Shown one piece after another: positions 28,117-37,661 of a stretch of 64,000 nucleotides of DNA. This DNA is from Rubripirellula lacrimiformis (GTDB lineage Bacteria > Planctomycetota > Planctomycetia > Pirellulales > Pirellulaceae), in NCBI RefSeq assembly GCF_007741535.1, contig NZ_CP036525.1, forward strand, positions 1,736,001 to 1,800,000, written 5' to 3'. The position numbers were made by a program, and so were the translations under genes. Below the pieces are notes generated by a model. The model was not told the DNA's origin. It did not search any database and saw only the letters and a program-made list of their open reading frames with translations. Position 1 is the first letter of the stretch. Each line of letters opens with the position of its first letter.

Positions 28117-28141
28117 CAACGAGCGATCGATTCGTACCGGA

Positions 28142-28171
28142 GGCGAACGGAGCCCAGGGCTCCGTTTTCGC
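28142..28171. terminator. Hairpin between convergent genes
   Basis: GGCGAACGGAGCCC pairs with GGGCTCCGTTTTCGCC apart from a 2-nt bulge. It sits between the convergent membrane-protein and uvrB genes. There is no strong T tract, so terminator function is tentative. Confidence 0.45.
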
Positions 28172-28221
28172 CGCGTGTGCATCGCTGGAATTAGCGATTG
28201 TGATCGACCGGCGGCCGGCCC

Positions 28222-30375
28222 TTACGCTTTCGGGCGAGGGATCTTGCTGCCACGGATTCCCTTGCGACCTTTGCGGCCGCCTTTGCCACCGGAACGGGCG
28301 GGTTTCTCTTCTTCGATTTCCGACAGCGGTTTGCCGATGTTGTCTTTCAACTGCAGCACGCGATCACGCAGGCTGGCGGCCCGTTCGAATTCCAACCCCT
28401 CGGCGGCGGCAAGCATTTCTTGCTCCAACGCCTCGACGTACTCCAGCGTGATGTAGGCGCCGTCGGACTGGGCTTTGGCTTCCGCGGTCGCCTTGCGCCG
28501 CTTGCTGGCATCGGCTTCGATGCCTTGCCGGATGGCTTTACGAACGGTTTGCGGGGTGATGCCATGCTTTTCATTGTATGCCTGTTGGACCGATCGTCGG
28601 CGTTCGGTTTCGTCCATCGCCAACTTCATCGAACGGGTCACCTTGTCGGCATACAGGATGACTTTCGAGTTGGCGTTCCGGGCTGCCCGCCCGATCGTTT
28701 GGACCAGGCTGGTTTCGCTGCGCAGGAATCCCTCTTTGTCGGCGTCCAGAATGGCGACCAGCGATACCTCGGGAAGGTCCAAGCCCTCGCGAAGCAGGTT
28801 CACGCCGACCAAACAATCGAATTGACCGCCGCGCAGATCTTGCAACAGTTCGACTCGTTCAAACGCGTCCAGTTCGCTGTGTAGCCAGCGACAACGCACG
28901 TTCTGTTCTTGAAAGAAGGTCGCCAGGTCTTCGGCCAAACGTTTGGTCAAAGCGGTCACCAAGACGCGTTCGTCGATCGCTGCCCGTTTGCGGATTTCTT
29001 CCAACAGATGGTTCACCTGCCCGCGCGCCGAAACGACTTCGACGACCGGGTCCAACAGTCCGGTTGGGCGGATGATCTGTTCCACCACTTCGCCGCTGGT
29101 GCGTTCGAGTTCATAGTCGGCCGGTGTTGCGCTGACGAAACAGATCTGTCCGGTGCGGGCCTCCCATTCCTCGAACTTCAGCGGGCGGTTGTCCATCGCG
29201 CTGGGCAATCGGAACCCGTGCGACACCAACGTTTCTTTGCGGCTGCGGTCGCCGGCATACATCGCCCGGACCTGCGAAACGGTCACATGAGATTCGTCGA
29301 CAAACGTGATGAAGTCGTCGGGGAAAAAGTCATACAGCGTGTCGGGAGTCGCACCGGGCGGTTTGCCCGATAGCGGTCGGCTGTAGTTTTCGATGCCCGG
29401 GCAGTGACCCACTTCGGCCATCATTTCCAGATCGAATCGCGTGCGGGCCGATAGTCGCTGGGCTTCCAACAGCTTTCCCTGCGATTGAAAGGTTTCCACC
29501 TGCTGGGCTAGTTCTTCCTTGATCACTCGCAAGGCAGCTTGGATACGGTTTTCGGGCATCACAAAGTGGCGTGCCGGATAGATGTAAAGGTTGTCCAGTA
29601 CTTTGATGGTTTCACCGGACACGGGTTTGATCATCGAAATCTGTTCGATCTCGTCACCCCACATCTCGATCCGATAGGCGAATTCTTCGTAACTAGGCCA
29701 CAGTTCGATCGAGTCGCCGCGGACGCGAAACCGGCCTCGTTCGAACGCGATGTCGTTGCGTTCGTAAAGGATGTCGACGAATTTCAACAGCAGGTGATCG
29801 CGGCGTGTTTTCTCGCCGCGGTGCAACGCCACAATTTGGGCTTTGTATTCTTTGGGCGAACCCAACCCGTAGATGCTGCTGACCGATGCAACGATGACAA
29901 CGTCGCGGCGGGAAACCAACGAACTGGTCGTGGCCAGTCGCAGCCGATCGATTTCTTCGTTGATCGACGAATCTTTTTCGATATAGACGTCACGCTGAGG
30001 GATGTAGGCCTCGGGCTGATAGTAGTCGTAATAGCTGACGAAGTAGTGAACGGCGTTCTCGGGAAAGAACTCTTTGAACTCGCCGTAAAGCTGTGCCGCC
30101 AACGTCTTGTTATGACTTAGGATCAATGCCGGTCGGCCGACGTTGGCGATGACGTTCGCCATCGTGAACGTCTTGCCCGTCCCGGTGGCTCCCAACAAGA
30201 CTTGTTCCTTGCGGCCAGCCTTGAAATTCCGCGTCAACTGTTCGATCGCTTGCGGTTGATCGCCGCCCGGCTTGAAGGGTTGGTGCAGGTGGAAATCCGC
30301 CAATGGCAGACCCTGGTCGTCCGGTTTGGCGGCGGCGGATCTTTTGGCGGCGGAGGTGGGCGAAGGTTTCGGCAT
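28222..30375 (-). CDS. uvrB: Excinuclease ABC subunit B (UvrB)
   Basis: UvrB is the damage-verifying helicase-like subunit of nucleotide excision repair. The 717-residue product has Walker A GATGTGKT at 62-69, the DNA-wedging hairpin [10 protein letters not shown], the helicase motifs [12 protein letters not shown] and QTIGRAARN, and a C-terminal UVR domain ([22 protein letters not shown]) that contacts UvrC. It is about 40 residues longer than E. coli UvrB, due to a 25-residue Ser/Ala/Lys-rich N-terminus and a Lys/Gly/Arg-rich tail ([14 protein letters not shown]). It appears to be monocistronic. Confidence 0.97.
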   Translation of the reverse strand: MPKPSPTSAAKRSAAAKPDDQGLPLADFHLHQPFKPGGDQPQAIEQLTRNFKAGRKEQVLLGATGTGKTFTMANVIANVGRPALILSHNKTLAAQLYGEFKEFFPENAVHYFVSYYDYYQPEAYIPQRDVYIEKDSSINEEIDRLRLATTSSLVSRRDVVIVASVSSIYGLGSPKEYKAQIVALHRGEKTRRDHLLLKFVDILYERNDIAFERGRFRVRGDSIELWPSYEEFAYRIEMWGDEIEQISMIKPVSGETIKVLDNLYIYPARHFVMPENRIQAALRVIKEELAQQVETFQSQGKLLEAQRLSARTRFDLEMMAEVGHCPGIENYSRPLSGKPPGATPDTLYDFFPDDFITFVDESHVTVSQVRAMYAGDRSRKETLVSHGFRLPSAMDNRPLKFEEWEARTGQICFVSATPADYELERTSGEVVEQIIRPTGLLDPVVEVVSARGQVNHLLEEIRKRAAIDERVLVTALTKRLAEDLATFFQEQNVRCRWLHSELDAFERVELLQDLRGGQFDCLVGVNLLREGLDLPEVSLVAILDADKEGFLRSETSLVQTIGRAARNANSKVILYADKVTRSMKLAMDETERRRSVQQAYNEKHGITPQTVRKAIRQGIEADASKRRKATAEAKAQSDGAYITLEYVEALEQEMLAAAEGLEFERAASLRDRVLQLKDNIGKPLSEIEEEKPARSGGKGGRKGRKGIRGSKIPRPKA

Positions 30376-30577
30376 CGTACTCGTTCGGGGCTAAGCAATG
30401 AGCGATCGACAAGAGTTCGGCGCTTCGTGGGCATCACACCGGCGGGAACGCCCCCCGGCGGGTGATGTTGCCAAACGTTTCTCGAACACACGATCCTAAG
30501 CGGTCGGTGATCCAATCTCTGGCCCAATGGTAACGCCCTGGACAACCCCGCCGAAGTGCCGGCATTCGGATCGCCGC

Positions 30578-30964
30578 CTATTCGCTGCTGGTCGCGATTC
30601 GCGGGGCCGCCGGTGGCGGGCGGATGAAACTGTTCTGACGCAGTGTTTCCAGCGTTTTCGGGCCAATTCCATGGACCCTTGCTAGGTCGTCGATGCTCTG
30701 GAAATCGCCGCGAAGCGAGCGGTCGCGAATGATCCGTTCTGCCAAAACGGGGCCGACACCTGGGATCAGCGATAGTTCGCGTGCGGCCGCCCGGTTCAAA
30801 TCGACTTCCATTCCGATCCGGTCAATCGGCGGGAACTGGGGTGCCGGCGATCGTGTCCCGATCGCAGCAGCAATCAGCAGCGAAAACGCGACGGTTCCCG
30901 CAATGGTCCGCTGGACTCGCGTTCTGGCAAATGGCGACTCGACGCATTCCTGTCGCTCCGTCAT
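30578..30964 (-). CDS. comEA: ComEA-like helix-hairpin-helix protein
   Basis: The 128-residue protein has one N-terminal membrane helix or signal anchor (IAGTVAFSLLIAAAIG) followed by a helix-hairpin-helix DNA-binding domain, with VDLNRAAARELSLIPGVG and VHGIGPKTLETLRQ as the two hairpins. This matches the ComEA family, which binds incoming DNA during natural transformation or serves other DNA-binding roles. No other competence gene is nearby. The short proline-rich linker before the domain suggests that it faces the periplasm. Confidence 0.8.
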   Translation of the reverse strand: MTERQECVESPFARTRVQRTIAGTVAFSLLIAAAIGTRSPAPQFPPIDRIGMEVDLNRAAARELSLIPGVGPVLAERIIRDRSLRGDFQSIDDLARVHGIGPKTLETLRQNSFIRPPPAAPRIATSSE

Positions 30965-31106
30965 GCTTCGGTGGCCCCGCGGTGTTGACGCGTATCAGAC
31001 GCTGGCTACGTCCAAAGTGTCTGCCTACGCCGACTGTTTGTTCTGACGATATTATCAGGCATCATCACCGTTCCGACAACGCTTTGTTTCGCCGAAGGCC
31101 CGTGCA

Positions 31107-32039
31107 ATGAAAAAAGACTATGACGTCGTCCAGCCCGATGCCGCGATGGAAAACGATGTGCGATCGCTGGTTCGGTTGTCGATCGCCGAGGACCTTCGCG
31201 ATGCAGTCGACTGGACCACGGTGTGCTTGATCGACCCGGAACGGCGTGGCGGATGCCAAGTGGTGCCTCGCAAACCAGGCATCTGTGCCGGGCTGGCCAC
31301 CCTGCCCTGGATCATTGACGAATTCGACGCAGACCTTCGCTGCGACATCCATTTCAAGGATGGTGATTCGTTTGAACCGATGCAGCCGCTGGCTAGCATC
31401 GAGGGCAATGTCCGCGACCTGTTGACCGCCGAACGCACCATCTTGAATGTGATGTGCCGTTTGTGTGGAATCGCCACGCTGACACGCACCTATGCGGATG
31501 CGATCGCAGGAACCAAGGCTCGGCTGTACGACACGCGAAAGACCACGCCGGGGTGGCGGCTGATCGAAAAGTACTCGGTCCGATGTGGCGGTGGAAACAA
31601 TCACCGCACCGGTTTGTATGACGGTTTCCTGATCAAAGACAATCACTTGGCGCTGGCAGGCGATGGCGACAAGCCGATGTCCGCCAGCGACGCAGCCATG
31701 CGTGCGCTAAAGTGGCGTGGAAGCCAGGTCGATCGTTTGACGGCGCCGTCCATGGTCGAAATCGAAGTCGATTCGCTGGACCAGTTTCGTGACGTGTTGC
31801 CGGTTGGCCCCGACATCATCCTGTTGGATAACTTTTCGCTCTCGTCGCTCAGCCAGGCGGTGGCGATCCGTGACCAGGCGCAGTCGCCGGTGGAACTGGA
31901 AGCATCCGGGAACGTCAAAATTGATACGATCGCCGCGATTGCTGCGACCGGTGTGGACCGAATCAGCAGCGGTGCATTGACCCATCAAGCCACATCATTG
32001 GACCTCGGTTTCGACTGGTACGACGCAACTGCAAGCTAG
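31107..32039 (+). CDS. nadC: Nicotinate-nucleotide pyrophosphorylase (carboxylating), NadC
   Basis: The 310-residue enzyme condenses quinolinate and PRPP to nicotinate mononucleotide in de novo NAD synthesis. Conserved features are ERTILNVMCRLCGIAT, the DTRKTTPGWR loop with phosphate-binding Arg/Lys, RCGGGNNHRTGLYDGFLIKDNH, EIEVDSL and the C-terminal GVDRISSGALTH. Length is normal. It stands divergent from the comEA-like gene and is followed 82 nt later by the sugar-phosphate transferase gene on the same strand. Confidence 0.96.
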   Translation: MKKDYDVVQPDAAMENDVRSLVRLSIAEDLRDAVDWTTVCLIDPERRGGCQVVPRKPGICAGLATLPWIIDEFDADLRCDIHFKDGDSFEPMQPLASIEGNVRDLLTAERTILNVMCRLCGIATLTRTYADAIAGTKARLYDTRKTTPGWRLIEKYSVRCGGGNNHRTGLYDGFLIKDNHLALAGDGDKPMSASDAAMRALKWRGSQVDRLTAPSMVEIEVDSLDQFRDVLPVGPDIILLDNFSLSSLSQAVAIRDQAQSPVELEASGNVKIDTIAAIAATGVDRISSGALTHQATSLDLGFDWYDATAS

Positions 32040-32121
32040 GGTTTCAACGGAATCGGTGTTGACCTGTCCAGTCACTGGGCAGGATTCGACAACCGATTGG
32101 ACGAACCGTAACCGCTGATGC

Positions 32122-33576
32122 TTGCTTTCCGACATGCAAAACCGTATGCCGATTACCACCCAACGACGTTGGTGGGACGTGCTGCAACCGACATTAGATG
32201 CCGCTGGGGTGATGGCATCGCTGGCCATCGTCAAATGGCTTGCGCGTGGTGGTGTGGACGAAAAATCTTTCGCGATGGGTTTGATTGCCATCGTGGTGTT
32301 TTTGCTGGTTTCGCAGCTGACCGGATTTCATCGCCGCACCGATTTGGGATCCCCGAATCGCGAACTGACGCGTCTTGTCGCCACCTGGGTGATCACGGTG
32401 ATGGCTTTGGCTGTGTTGGCGTTCGCGACTCGCTACGGACAACATTTTTCGCGTTCGGTCATCCTGGCTTGGATCGTGCTGGCACCATCGCTGGTGGGTT
32501 TGGGGCGGATGTGTCAGCGCATTCTGCAGCAGGGATTGCTTCGCCGCGGCGTCGGTGTTCGCAGGGTGGCAATCGCAGGTTTCAATGATCTGGGATTCCA
32601 AACAGCCCGAAACATCAGTGGCGATCCATCTTTGGGGCTGCAGATGGTTGGGTATTACGACGATCGCATCGAGCAGCGCAGCAGTGACGAAGTCGATGAC
32701 GATGGGGGCGATAGCGCCAGCATCATGCCTGTACCGATCGATCAGGTCCGTGGAAAACTTACCGACATGGTGGCATCTGCGCAGCGAGGCGAAATCGACA
32801 CGGTGCTGATCACGCTACCGATGCGTGCCGAAGAAAGGATCCGGTTCCTGTTGGACCAGCTAAGTGATTCGACTGTTTCGGTTTACATCGTGCCCGATTT
32901 CTTTGTGTTCGAATTGCTGCATTCGCAGTGGACCAGCATCGGTGGCTTGCCCGCAGTCAGCGTTTTTGAAAATCCACTGTTCGGCGTCGATGGTGTTATC
33001 AAACGATTGGCGGATGTGGCGTTGGCGACCAGCGCATTGATCGCCGCAGCGATCCCGATGATGGCGATCGCAATCGCTGTCAAAATCACCTCATCCGGTC
33101 CCGTGTTCTTTCGACAACGCCGATATGGATTGGATGGCAAAGAAATCTTGGTCTGGAAATTCCGTTCGATGGCGACGTGCGACAACGGTGCCGTTGTGAA
33201 GCAGGCAACCAAGGGCGACGCCCGCATCACGAAGGTGGGTGCCATTCTGCGTCGAACCAGTCTGGATGAACTGCCACAGTTGTTCAACGTGATCGAGGGC
33301 ACGATGTCATTGGTCGGACCGCGTCCGCATGCGTCGGCTCATAACGAACAGTACCGAAGCCTGATTCGCGGCTACATGCTGCGTCACAAGGTGAAGCCAG
33401 GCATCACTGGGCTGGCTCAGGTCAATGGTTGCCGCGGCGAGACCGAAACGTTGGACAAGATGCAGGCCCGCGTCGACTGGGACCATCGATACATCCGCAG
33501 CTGGACGCTGTGGCTGGATATCAAAATCATTGTCCGGACCGTGCTGGTCGTTTTGAAGCAAGACGAAGCCTACTAG
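32122..33576 (+). CDS. Polyprenyl-phosphate sugar-1-phosphate transferase (exopolysaccharide initiation)
   Basis: The 484-residue membrane protein resembles WcaJ/PssY-type initiating transferases that load a hexose-1-phosphate onto undecaprenyl phosphate. Four N-terminal membrane helices are followed by a cytosolic Rossmann-like domain (VAIAGFNDLGFQTARNI), another hydrophobic segment (LATSALIAAAIPMMAIAIAV) and the catalytic domain with FFRQRRYGLDG, VWKFRSM, RRTSLDELPQLFNV and MSLVGPRP. The initiating ATG may be 32122 or the in-frame ATG 12 nt later. No glycosyltransferase cluster surrounds it. ManA and GalE in the same window could supply activated sugars, which is inference. Confidence 0.87.
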   Translation: MLSDMQNRMPITTQRRWWDVLQPTLDAAGVMASLAIVKWLARGGVDEKSFAMGLIAIVVFLLVSQLTGFHRRTDLGSPNRELTRLVATWVITVMALAVLAFATRYGQHFSRSVILAWIVLAPSLVGLGRMCQRILQQGLLRRGVGVRRVAIAGFNDLGFQTARNISGDPSLGLQMVGYYDDRIEQRSSDEVDDDGGDSASIMPVPIDQVRGKLTDMVASAQRGEIDTVLITLPMRAEERIRFLLDQLSDSTVSVYIVPDFFVFELLHSQWTSIGGLPAVSVFENPLFGVDGVIKRLADVALATSALIAAAIPMMAIAIAVKITSSGPVFFRQRRYGLDGKEILVWKFRSMATCDNGAVVKQATKGDARITKVGAILRRTSLDELPQLFNVIEGTMSLVGPRPHASAHNEQYRSLIRGYMLRHKVKPGITGLAQVNGCRGETETLDKMQARVDWDHRYIRSWTLWLDIKIIVRTVLVVLKQDEAY

Positions 33577-33649
33577 AGAACCCCGTCATCGCGGGACCTT
33601 CGGACCGATCGCGGGTGCACGCCCGAAGTGGTCTTGTTTCGCAGCCCAT

Positions 33650-34630
33650 TTAGGCTTCGATCCGCTGACCGTTTTCGTCGATCGAACGCTGAAACAAATC
33701 CAGGATCCGCTGGGTGTCGATGGCCTGTTGTTGGAACAATTCCAGTGGGCCGTCGCCGATCAAACGGGTGATCATCGATCGTTCTTGATGTCCATCGAAC
33801 GATTCCGAGTCTACCTTTCCGGCCGCATCATGGATCCAGCATCGCGCGGGTTTGTCGGGCCATGGGCGAGTGAAGTCGTCGCAAATCAGTGACGAGTCGC
33901 TGCCAGCCACTTCGAACCATTTCCGAGTTGCCGTGTCATACCCGCAGGAAATCGTGGCGGTGATGCCGCCGGGGAACCACATCATCGCCGTCAACCGCTG
34001 GGACACACCGTCCACCATGACGGCGTCGGCTTGAACAGCGGTTGGCATCTGGCCAGCGGCGAAGCGGGCTAGTCCGCCGGCGTACCAACCCAAATCTAAG
34101 ATGCAACCTCCGCCCAACGACGCATCCAATCGGTGGTCGCCCGACTGAAACGGTTGGTAGAAAGAAACCGATGCGCTGATGTGGCCAATCTTGCCAAAGC
34201 GTCCATCGTCGATCCAGCTTCGAAACGCATCGCTGCGCGGATGATGCAGCCATCCGGTCGCGTCGAGCCAACGCACGCCCGCTTTGCGGCACGCCGCTGT
34301 GACTTCGTCCGTCTCGGTTGGCGAAACGGTCAGTGGCTTTTCACACAACAGGTGCTTGCCAGCCTGGGCGGACGCGATCGACCACTCGGCATGCAGCGAC
34401 GGGGGCAGCGAGATGTAGACCGCATCAATGTCATCTCGGCCAAGCAGTTCAGCATACCCTTCGACCGCTGTGCCGATGCCGTACTGGTCGCCGTACCAAC
34501 GGGCCCGTTCCCCCGATCGGCTAGCGATCACCGTCACTTCGACTCCGTCGGTCGACTGTAGATCGGCAACCAATCGACGAGTGATCCGGCCGGTGCCGAT
34601 GATGCCGAAACGAGTGGGCGATGGTTTCAT
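33650..34630 (-). CDS. Gfo/Idh/MocA family oxidoreductase
   Basis: The 326-residue NAD(P)-dependent dehydrogenase has the Rossmann motif GIIGTGRI at residues 8-15, DAVYISLPPSLHAEW, CEKPL with the conserved catalytic lysine, and a typical C-terminal alpha/beta substrate domain (GGCILDLGWYAGGLARF). These enzymes oxidise or epimerise sugars, inositols or related alcohols; the substrate is unknown. The ATG at 34630 starts right at the nucleotide-binding fold. It is convergent with the sugar-phosphate transferase gene (73 nt between stops). Confidence 0.88.
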   Translation of the reverse strand: MKPSPTRFGIIGTGRITRRLVADLQSTDGVEVTVIASRSGERARWYGDQYGIGTAVEGYAELLGRDDIDAVYISLPPSLHAEWSIASAQAGKHLLCEKPLTVSPTETDEVTAACRKAGVRWLDATGWLHHPRSDAFRSWIDDGRFGKIGHISASVSFYQPFQSGDHRLDASLGGGCILDLGWYAGGLARFAAGQMPTAVQADAVMVDGVSQRLTAMMWFPGGITATISCGYDTATRKWFEVAGSDSSLICDDFTRPWPDKPARCWIHDAAGKVDSESFDGHQERSMITRLIGDGPLELFQQQAIDTQRILDLFQRSIDENGQRIEA

Positions 34631-34818
34631 GAGATCCAGATTGAAACGAAGAAAAGCGTGGATGGACAAACGGACGCGGTCGTCGCCAAGCAACACGATT
34701 CGATGGTTGCCGGCTACCAAACGGCAACCAAGCCAACCAGGGTGGCAGGCGTCGTCGGCGATAGATGACGGGTTGCACCAGCGAATTTGCCGTTCGGTGC
34801 GGTCGACCTGGGCTCAGT

Positions 34819-36378
34819 TTAGAACTGTGTCCAGACTGTCCACAGCCCGGTGACCAACATGGCGGCGGCAGATAGCCACAGCATGATGTCCCATAATGTG
34901 CCCGGTGTCAGTCCCTGCGGACACCGTTGGTATCGGAAATACAGAGCCGCGCCGGCCAGCATCGGCAACATGATCCCTTGGGCGATGCCGCTTAGCAGCA
35001 CCAATTGCGCCGGTGCGGGGAACGCCAGATAGATCACCAAGCACAGAATAGGGAATGCGCCGCTGAGCCAACGGATCCATTTTTGGCGTGTGACGTCGTC
35101 ATCATCGATCAGTCCGATCACGCGCATCGCATCAGAGAACGTGCGTGCGTGGCTGGCATTGGCAACGAAAAAGGTCGAATACAGCACCGCAAAGGCACCG
35201 AACAGAAAAATGGCCGATGCCCAGGTCGAAAATACGGGAACGAACATCACCGCAAGCGTCCGTACCAAGTTGTCTTTTTCGGGATTCAATTCGACGCGGT
35301 GCAGGATCGAAGCACCCAACAGATAGAACGCGATCGTCGCGAACGTATAGACCACCATCGCCCCCCACGCATCGACTCGCATCACACGCATCCAGCCAGC
35401 CGCGCGTGCTGTCCATTCAGGTGATCCGTCGTTGGTCCCCACGAACTTGCCGTAACCTTTTTCAAGGCACCAATACGGGTACACCACCAATTCGGCCGCG
35501 CCCACGCCGATGATCCCGAACGTGGCCAGCGCCGTGCCGATCGGCCGCGCGTCGCCCGATGCGGTTGGGAAACCGAACTTCAAACCACCGATGAATTCCG
35601 AGAATCGAACACGGAAATCAGGTTGGTCCTGCAGCATGAACAGGTTGACGATGGTCAATACCGTGAATGACGCGACCAGTACGGTCGAAAGTGACTGGAT
35701 CATTCCGTAGCGTCCGTTCAGCAGAATGATGCTGGTGACGACCGCCATGATCGTCGCCCAAATCGCCGCGTCGTAGGTCTTCGCATCTTCGCCAAAGGTG
35801 GATCGGAAATCGTTCCATCGTGATTGAATTTCGGCGTCGTTGGTCGTCGGTGTCAATCTCGCGGATGCTTGGGGATCGTTTTGAATCTGGAGATCGCGAT
35901 TGGCATAGGTTTCGAACCGCAGCAGAGTTTCGTCGTCCGCGATCTGGTTGTACTGCGAACCCGCTTCGGTGACCGGCATGCTGATCGCCAGTGCCTGACC
36001 CACACCGCCGACGATCCCGCCCAGTTGGCTGATGCTGCATAGCCACATCACCAACCAATACCAAACCAACCAGTTTCCGCGACCTTGGATGCGCGGGCCG
36101 GGGACTTCGTCCAACGCCCGCAGCGTGGTTTTGCCGCTGATGATCGCATAACGCCCGAATTCGATCTGAGCAAACACCTTGACGACGCACCCCAGGATGA
36201 TCAGCCACAACAGGCTGAACCCGGCTTCGGCGCCGGTCTTCGTCGTCGCGATCAATTCACCGCTGCCGACGATCGAACCGGCAACGATCAATCCCGGGCC
36301 GACACAGCGAATGATTCGTAGCGGATCCGTGGGCGGTGCCACCGGGGAATCAGCATTTTCCGATGTCGAAGCGGTCAT
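34819..36378 (-). CDS. Nramp-like divalent metal transporter family protein
   Basis: The 519-residue membrane protein with about 11 helices matches the Nramp superfamily: GPGLIVAGSIVGSGELIATT in the first helix, a LGASIL/FLFGAFAVLYSTFFVANASHAR region, and a C-terminal LLSGIAQGIMLPMLAGAALYF. The first-helix metal motif DPGN of classical Mn/Fe transporters is absent and replaced by GSGEL, and a roughly 90-residue hydrophilic insert (residues about 125-215) interrupts the early helices. Substrate may therefore differ from Mn2+/Fe2+. The ATG at 36378 is preferred over 36492. Confidence 0.8.
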   Translation of the reverse strand: MTASTSENADSPVAPPTDPLRIIRCVGPGLIVAGSIVGSGELIATTKTGAEAGFSLLWLIILGCVVKVFAQIEFGRYAIISGKTTLRALDEVPGPRIQGRGNWLVWYWLVMWLCSISQLGGIVGGVGQALAISMPVTEAGSQYNQIADDETLLRFETYANRDLQIQNDPQASARLTPTTNDAEIQSRWNDFRSTFGEDAKTYDAAIWATIMAVVTSIILLNGRYGMIQSLSTVLVASFTVLTIVNLFMLQDQPDFRVRFSEFIGGLKFGFPTASGDARPIGTALATFGIIGVGAAELVVYPYWCLEKGYGKFVGTNDGSPEWTARAAGWMRVMRVDAWGAMVVYTFATIAFYLLGASILHRVELNPEKDNLVRTLAVMFVPVFSTWASAIFLFGAFAVLYSTFFVANASHARTFSDAMRVIGLIDDDDVTRQKWIRWLSGAFPILCLVIYLAFPAPAQLVLLSGIAQGIMLPMLAGAALYFRYQRCPQGLTPGTLWDIMLWLSAAAMLVTGLWTVWTQF

Positions 36379-36569
36379 GGGCGTGGCAAAGGCAGGGGGG
36401 CAAAGCGGGATGATTTGCCGTTTTAGCAGGTTTCGTAGCGCGGCGTGGGATGAAAACGCTGGCCCCGCGTTGCAATCCAAGTGACTTGCCAACGATAATG
36501 GGTCCGGCGGATCGTTCGTCCATTTCGGCTCACTGAAATCACCTCACTCGTAATCAGCACGACCGCCGC

Positions 36570-37661
36570 ATGGCCGCCTCTTACGCATTGGACACCACGA
36601 TCGCGGTCGTCACGCCCGAGAACATCGCGTTCAACTATCAGCTTGCTGGGCCGTTTCGCCGTTTGCCGGCTTACCTGATCGACGTCGCCGTCCGCTGGAT
36701 TTTGATCTTTGGCTTGGTGATCGGCATCTACCTGATCGGTGGGCTGATCGATTTTGCATTGCTAGGACCGTTCGCGATCGCTGCCGGTTTTCTGGTGTAC
36801 TTTGGAATCAGTTGGTTCTACGGCACGCTGATGGAAACGTATTACAACGGACGCACGGTCGGGAAATGGGCGTTGGGAATTCGAGCGATTGATGTCGATG
36901 GTCGGCCGATCAGCGGCAAGCGAGCGTTTCTGCGCAACCTGCTTCGGATCGCCGATCTGGCCCCCATCGCTGCGGTCAGTACGTTTTCCGAGACGGTGCC
37001 CCCTGCCTTCATTATTCCCACCGGCATGGTCGGGCTGGCGACAATGTTGGTGACCCGCCGGATGCAAAGACTTGGCGACTTGGCGGCGGGAACGATGGTG
37101 ATTGTGGATGAACGCAGTTGGCGATTGCCGATCGCGAAAGTGGGTGATCCGCGTGTTCCGGCATTGGCATCGTTTTTCCCCGGCGACTACCGCGTGTCAC
37201 GAAGCATGGCCAGAACCCTAGCGGTGTATGCCGAACGCAGGCACTATTTGACGTCGGCCCGGCGCCGCGAAGTCGCTCGGCATTTGACCAATCCGCTGAT
37301 CGAACGATTTGATTTTCGCAGCGATATCGATCCCGACCTGTTGATGTACGCTCTGTACTACAAAACGTTTCTGGCCGACAGTTCAGCGGAATTGCCCGAT
37401 CTGGGGCCGTTGGCTGGCTATAGCCCGCTACGTCGCGATGCCAATAAACCGGTGCCCCACTTCGACGGAATTCCGACCGCCGAAGTGGTCACCGACACAG
37501 GGGCGTCGCAACCGATGACCGAGGCCGTTTTGCCGTCCGGCGGTTCGCTGCCATCCTCCACCGCGGCGCCATCCACCGCGGCGCCTCCATCACCTGAATC
37601 CCCATCGCCTGAATCCACGTCGCAGTCGCCTGCGCCAGGGAATGCATCGGAGTCGTCGTGA
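36570..37661 (+). CDS. RDD family membrane protein
   Basis: First gene of a six-gene overlapping operon. The 363-residue protein has an N-terminal RDD domain: FRRLPAYLIDVAVRWILIFG with the R/D pair, several membrane helices, and TVGKWALGIRAIDVDG. The C-terminal 170 residues are soluble and end in a Pro/Ser/Thr/Glu-rich stretch with repeated SPES units. The family is loosely linked to transport and membrane stress. Its stop overlaps the next gene's GTG start by 4 nt. Together with the SpoIIM, DUF4129, DUF4350 and MoxR genes it probably forms a membrane-associated AAA+ chaperone-type system, as inferred from the common operon. Confidence 0.87.
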   Translation: MAASYALDTTIAVVTPENIAFNYQLAGPFRRLPAYLIDVAVRWILIFGLVIGIYLIGGLIDFALLGPFAIAAGFLVYFGISWFYGTLMETYYNGRTVGKWALGIRAIDVDGRPISGKRAFLRNLLRIADLAPIAAVSTFSETVPPAFIIPTGMVGLATMLVTRRMQRLGDLAAGTMVIVDERSWRLPIAKVGDPRVPALASFFPGDYRVSRSMARTLAVYAERRHYLTSARRREVARHLTNPLIERFDFRSDIDPDLLMYALYYKTFLADSSAELPDLGPLAGYSPLRRDANKPVPHFDGIPTAEVVTDTGASQPMTEAVLPSGGSLPSSTAAPSTAAPPSPESPSPESTSQSPAPGNASESS

